Below the pieces are notes generated by a model, which did no database searches, had not been told where the DNA came from, and was given only the letters and a program-made list of their open reading frames with translations. A stretch of DNA of 10,473 nucleotides, taken from contig VFZQ01000115.1 of assembly GCA_016871135.1 (NCBI GenBank), positions 1 to 10,473 of the forward strand, read 5' to 3'. Shown here piece after piece: positions 7,495-10,473 of this stretch. The first letter of the stretch is position 1. Every line of letters begins with the position of its first letter. The position numbers were made by a program, and so were the translations under genes. This stretch comes from Acidobacteriota bacterium. GTDB lineage: Bacteria; Acidobacteriota; Terriglobia; Bryobacterales; Bryobacteraceae.

Positions 7495-7499
7495 CAACC

Positions 7500-8123
7500 A
7501 TGCCAACCAAAGCCGAACAGGCCCGCATCAACGGAGCCAAATCCAAGGGCGCGACCTCGCCCGAAGGCCTCGACCGCTGCCGTCAAGCCAGCGTCAAACA
7601 CGGAATGTGGGCGAAACACATGTCCTCGTTTTCTCAGGAGGAACAGGACAACTACGCCTCCATCCTCGATTCGGCCACCAAACAATTCCGCCCGCGCAAC
7701 ACCATGGAGTCCTCCATCGTCGCGCTGCTCGCCGACGCCGTCTGGCGCGCCGGGCGTCTTGGCGCCCTTGCCAACTGCGAAATCTATCGCGAAGGTTGGG
7801 TTATAAACAACCTGGTCGCCGAGGACAAGGATCTCGGCATGATCGAACGCCGGGAACTCGCCGACCGCGCTTCCCACGCCGCCGAACGCGTCGAAGCCCG
7901 CACGCGCCATTACGTCCGCGAAATCAACCGGCTCATCGAAACGCTGCGCAAACTTCAGGCTTGGCCCGTTCCCGGCGAAGCCTCCCAAGAAGTCAATGAA
8001 AACACGGCTTCGGCGCCTAACCCGCCGGCCCAAACCGCGATCCCCGAGCCGGAACCGGAACGCAAACCCGTTCAACGCGCTTCCAATCGGCCCCGGCAAG
8101 GCAGCGTGCCGCGGCGGCGATGA
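7500..8123 (+). CDS. Uncharacterised protein with N-terminal SPEG...KHG motif
   Basis: A 207-residue predicted cytoplasmic protein with no signal peptide or membrane segment. Residues about 11-36 carry NGAKSKGATSPEG followed by RCRQASVKHG. This resembles the N-terminal pattern (N-x-A-x-x-S-x-G-P-x-T-P-E-G-K ... N-A-x-K-H-G) of uncharacterised proteins that I recall as frequent in Acidobacteriota and Verrucomicrobia; this is memory, not a search. Residues about 45-155 are helical and charge-rich, with ERRELADRASHAAERVEART and INRLIETLRKLQ suggesting a coiled coil. From about 157 the tail is proline-, glutamate- and arginine-rich and ends RPRQGSVPRRR, so it is probably disordered and possibly binds nucleic acid. 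ATG 7500 has a perfect Shine-Dalgarno and sits behind a terminator hairpin. No function can be assigned. The gene is separated from the next real start by 158 bases. Confidence 0.78.
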   Translation: MPTKAEQARINGAKSKGATSPEGLDRCRQASVKHGMWAKHMSSFSQEEQDNYASILDSATKQFRPRNTMESSIVALLADAVWRAGRLGALANCEIYREGWVINNLVAEDKDLGMIERRELADRASHAAERVEARTRHYVREINRLIETLRKLQAWPVPGEASQEVNENTASAPNPPAQTAIPEPEPERKPVQRASNRPRQGSVPRRR

Positions 8124-8266
8124 CGATTCGCATGAAAAACGGTCCCAAAGCTCGTAGGCGGTTGATGTTTCTCCAGCACGCACGGGAGACGTGTGTCTAC
8201 ACGCTGCCGCCGACCCGCCCAATGCTCGCCGAAAGTGATATCTTTGATTTGACTACCCATCCAAGT

Positions 8267-8271
8267 GGAGG
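8267..8271 (+). promoter_or_regulatory. Shine-Dalgarno GGAGG for the gene at 8282
   Basis: GGAGG lies ten bases before ATG 8282 and decides that start over the upstream in-frame ATG at 8120, which overlaps the previous stop codon. The rest of 8124-8281 shows no convincing promoter, only a small CGTGT-GTCT-ACACG inverted repeat at 8190-8203. Confidence 0.7.
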
Positions 8272-8281
8272 ACGTGTACCC

Positions 8282-10420
8282 ATGCGCCTTGTTGCCGTTC
8301 TGTTGCTGATCGGAGCCACCGCTCTTCTTGCCGAATCCGGCCAGAAGAAGGAGTTCACGCCCATGCAAAAAAACTGGTGGGCCTTCCAGCCGGTGAAGAA
8401 GCAAACCGTCCCGCAGTCGGCCGGTCGCACTACCATCGACAAGTTCCTCCTTGCCAGGATGACCGGCAAAGGCATCACTCCGAATCCGCAAGCCGATCGC
8501 ACCACGCTCCTGCGTCGCGCTTCGCTTGTATTGACGGGCCTCCCGCCTACGCCGGAAGAGACGCAGGCGTTCCTGAGCGACACCTCCGCCAACGCGTTCG
8601 AAAAGGTCATCGACCGCCTTCTCGCCTCGCCCCAATACGGCGAACGCTGGGCGCGCCATTGGCTCGACCTCGCTCGCTACGCCGACTCGGAAGGCTTCAA
8701 AGCCGACGAAACCCGCCCCAACGTTTGGCGCTATCGCGACTATGTCATCAAGTCCTTCAACGAGGACAAACCCTACGACCGCTTCGTCAAGGAACAAATC
8801 GCCGGCGACGAACTCTATCCAAACAATCTTGATGCCAAGATCGCCGTCGGCTTCAATCGCCATTTCCCCGACGAATCCAACGCCGCCAACATTCGCCAAC
8901 GCCGCCAGGAGTTGATGTTCGATATCGTTGACACAACGGGCGCCGTCTTCCTTGGCATGACCTTCGGCTGCGCCAAGTGCCACGATCACAAATTCGATCC
9001 GATCCTCCAAAAGGATTACTATCGCCTGCAAGCCTTCTACGCCAACACCCGCATCGAAGACGAAGCGCTGTTGATGTCGCAGGAAGAACAGGTCAACTGG
9101 AAAGCGCAGTACGGCGTTTGGGAAGCCAAAACCGCGAACATCCGAAAAGAGATGCAGGACATCCTGTCCAAGCCGCGCCAGACTTTCTTCGAAGAGCGCC
9201 TCTCCCGTTTCCCCGACGAGATCAAAGAGACCATCACCATGGACGCCGCCAAGCGCACGCCCGAGCAATGGCACATGTTCATGAAGGCGCGCACGCAGGT
9301 TGAATTCACCGACGACGAAGTCGCGAAAAAACTTCGCGGCGCGCCGCAAGCCCGTTACAAAGAGTTGCAGAACGAACTCGCCAAGTTCGATCACTTAAAA
9401 CCGGCCGATCGCCCGATGGCGCAGACGCTCGCCGAAATGCACACCGCCGCGCCGAAGACGCACGTCCTCACCAACGGCAACTTCGACGCACCCACCCAGG
9501 AAGTCAACCCCGGCTTCTTGACCATCCTCGATCCCAACGATGCCGACGTCTCCAAAGGCCGCCGCTCCGCGCTCGCCAACTGGATCGCCAGCGCCTCGAA
9601 TCCGCTCTCGACGCGCGTGATAGTCAACCGCGTCTGGCACTATCACTTCGGCCGCGGCCTTACGGCCACCCCCAGCGATTTCGGCCTCATGGGCGATCGC
9701 CCGGCGAATCTTCCGCTGCTCGATCAACTCACCGCCGATTTCGTGGAAAACGGCTGGTCCATGAAGCGCCTCCACAAGCAGATCATGCTCTCGGACGCTT
9801 GGCGGATGTCCAGCGCGCACAATGAGGCCAACGCGAAACTCGATCCCGAAAACAAGCTGCAATGGAAGTTCGCCCGCCGCCGCCTGGAAGGCGAAGCCGT
9901 GCGCGACTCGATGCTGCAAGTCGCCGGCCGCCTGAACGGCAAGATGTACGGCGAGCCCGTTTTTCCGCCGCTCCCGGCGGGTGTCGTCACGCGCGGTGGG
10001 TGGAAATCGGACGAAGCAACATCCAATGCCGACCGTCGTTCCGTATATATATTTGTGCGGCGAAACACCCGCTATCCGATGTTCGATGCCTTCGACATGC
10101 CCGACACGCATGAAAGCTGCGCGCGCCGCAACGTCACCGTCAATCCTGCGCAATCGCTTGAACTGATGAACAGCCGACTCGTCAACGAATGGTCCCGCAG
10201 CCTCGCGCAGCGCGTTCGTAACGATGCCGGCCAAACCACCGACGGCATGCTCGACCGCGCTTTCCGTCTCGCCTACCAGCGCACCCCGCGTGATGTCGAG
10301 CGCGCCGACGCCAAAGCGTTCCTTGCGAAACAAACGCAATTGACCGGCTCGGAAGAGAACGCCTGGCAGGATCTTTGCCAGACTCTGCTCAATTCGAACG
10401 AGTTTCTGTACATCAACTAG
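8282..10420 (+). CDS. DUF1549/DUF1553 (PSCyt2-PSD1) secreted protein
   Basis: A 712-residue exported protein of the family common in Planctomycetes, Verrucomicrobia and Solibacter-type Acidobacteria; its biochemical role is not established. Residues 1-17 (MRLVAVLLLIGATALLA) are a signal peptide. DUF1549 (PSCyt2) covers about 45-255, with LLRRASLVLTGLPPTPEE, SPQYGERWARHWLDLARYAD and the cytochrome-like FGCAKCHDHKFDPI, where C230, C233 and H234 form a canonical CXXCH. A charged helical linker spans about 265-415. DUF1553 (PSD1) covers about 424-665, with RRSALANWIA, NRVWHYHFGRGL, TPSDFG and WRMSS. The separate N-terminal cytochrome domain (PSCyt1) found in many relatives is absent. Translation from ATG 8120 is possible, but it would add 54 residues that look like neither family sequence nor a signal. 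The next gene starts 8 bases after the stop and looks like the usual DUF1501 partner. Confidence 0.93.
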   Translation: MRLVAVLLLIGATALLAESGQKKEFTPMQKNWWAFQPVKKQTVPQSAGRTTIDKFLLARMTGKGITPNPQADRTTLLRRASLVLTGLPPTPEETQAFLSDTSANAFEKVIDRLLASPQYGERWARHWLDLARYADSEGFKADETRPNVWRYRDYVIKSFNEDKPYDRFVKEQIAGDELYPNNLDAKIAVGFNRHFPDESNAANIRQRRQELMFDIVDTTGAVFLGMTFGCAKCHDHKFDPILQKDYYRLQAFYANTRIEDEALLMSQEEQVNWKAQYGVWEAKTANIRKEMQDILSKPRQTFFEERLSRFPDEIKETITMDAAKRTPEQWHMFMKARTQVEFTDDEVAKKLRGAPQARYKELQNELAKFDHLKPADRPMAQTLAEMHTAAPKTHVLTNGNFDAPTQEVNPGFLTILDPNDADVSKGRRSALANWIASASNPLSTRVIVNRVWHYHFGRGLTATPSDFGLMGDRPANLPLLDQLTADFVENGWSMKRLHKQIMLSDAWRMSSAHNEANAKLDPENKLQWKFARRRLEGEAVRDSMLQVAGRLNGKMYGEPVFPPLPAGVVTRGGWKSDEATSNADRRSVYIFVRRNTRYPMFDAFDMPDTHESCARRNVTVNPAQSLELMNSRLVNEWSRSLAQRVRNDAGQTTDGMLDRAFRLAYQRTPRDVERADAKAFLAKQTQLTGSEENAWQDLCQTLLNSNEFLYIN

Positions 10421-10428
10421 GTGACGAG

Positions 10429-10473
10429 ATGAACAGAAAACTCGCCCATCATTGGAACGTTCGCAGCCGCCGG
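10429..10473 (+). CDS. Start of a probable DUF1501 protein (partial)
   Basis: Fifteen codons from ATG 10429 to the window edge read MNRKLAHHWNVRSRR. A start of this kind, with SRR as the opening of a twin-arginine export signal, is typical of DUF1501 proteins (sulfatase/alkaline-phosphatase-like fold), which usually directly follow DUF1549/DUF1553 genes. GGTGA overlaps the upstream stop and ends four bases before the ATG, a usable ribosome-binding site. The 8-base gap implies co-transcription. Identification rests on position and the short N terminus only. Confidence 0.65.
   Translation, partial: MNRKLAHHWNVRSRR

Noticed and set aside
8120..8281. Upstream start of the DUF1549 gene at ATG 8120 (ATGA overlap with the previous stop)
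   Set aside because: The added 54 residues are not signal-like or family-like, while ATG 8282 has GGAGG and a clear signal peptide. Translational coupling is therefore not supported.
8072..9394. 440-codon open frame on the minus strand
   Set aside because: It lies opposite the DUF1549/DUF1553 gene, whose protein shows clear family motifs. High third-position GC opens the opposite frames; the minus translation has no recognisable domain.
10043..10054. TATATATAT run inside the DUF1553 region
   Set aside because: It encodes the ordinary residues V-Y-I-F-V in an intact frame; no promoter context or repeat structure.

Overview
The window looks like chromosomal DNA from an acidobacterium, most likely of the Solibacter/Bryobacter type (order Bryobacterales). 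This is inferred from gene content rather than from any marker gene. The clues are a giant Oar-like TonB-dependent receptor with an N-terminal carboxypeptidase-regulatory domain, a glucose-dehydrogenase-type quinoprotein with a fused C-terminal cytochrome, a DUF1549/DUF1553 protein followed by what looks like a DUF1501 gene, and a small 'KHG'-motif protein of a kind I associate with Acidobacteriota. All genes are on the + strand and the DNA is GC-rich. The long minus-strand open frames are shadows of real genes.

Bases 1-6736 hold one tightly packed gene train: the C-terminal end of a probable major-facilitator transporter (1-107), an alginate-export-type outer-membrane porin (109-1281, probably starting at CTG), a 1102-residue TonB-dependent receptor (1304-4612), and a secreted PQQ-type quinoprotein with a cytochrome c-like tail (4631-6736). 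The gaps are 1, 22 and 18 bases and I see no terminator inside the train, so an operon is likely. Together the genes would bring an organic substrate across the outer membrane, oxidise a sugar or alcohol in the periplasm, and import a product or related compound across the inner membrane. The substrate cannot be read from the sequence.

Bases 6737-8281 look like an accessory interlude. A small NUC1-family (DNA/RNA non-specific) nuclease homologue (6827-7324) carries DRGR in place of the catalytic DRGH. A 175-base spacer follows. It is AT-rich at first, then dense in short inverted repeats, and ends in a textbook intrinsic terminator only a few bases before a perfect Shine-Dalgarno sequence. 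Next comes a 207-residue protein of unknown function with an N-terminal SPEG...KHG motif and a basic, disordered tail (7500-8123).

Bases 8282-10473 begin a second operon: a secreted DUF1549/DUF1553 protein with a CAKCH motif (8282-10420), then after 8 bases the first 15 codons of a probable DUF1501 gene with the start of a twin-arginine signal (10429 to the window end).

The points most worth a second look are the altered catalytic residue in the nuclease, the CX3CH heme-like motif in the quinoprotein, and the structured leader with terminator in front of the KHG-motif gene. I found no CRISPR array, tRNA, rRNA or insertion sequence.
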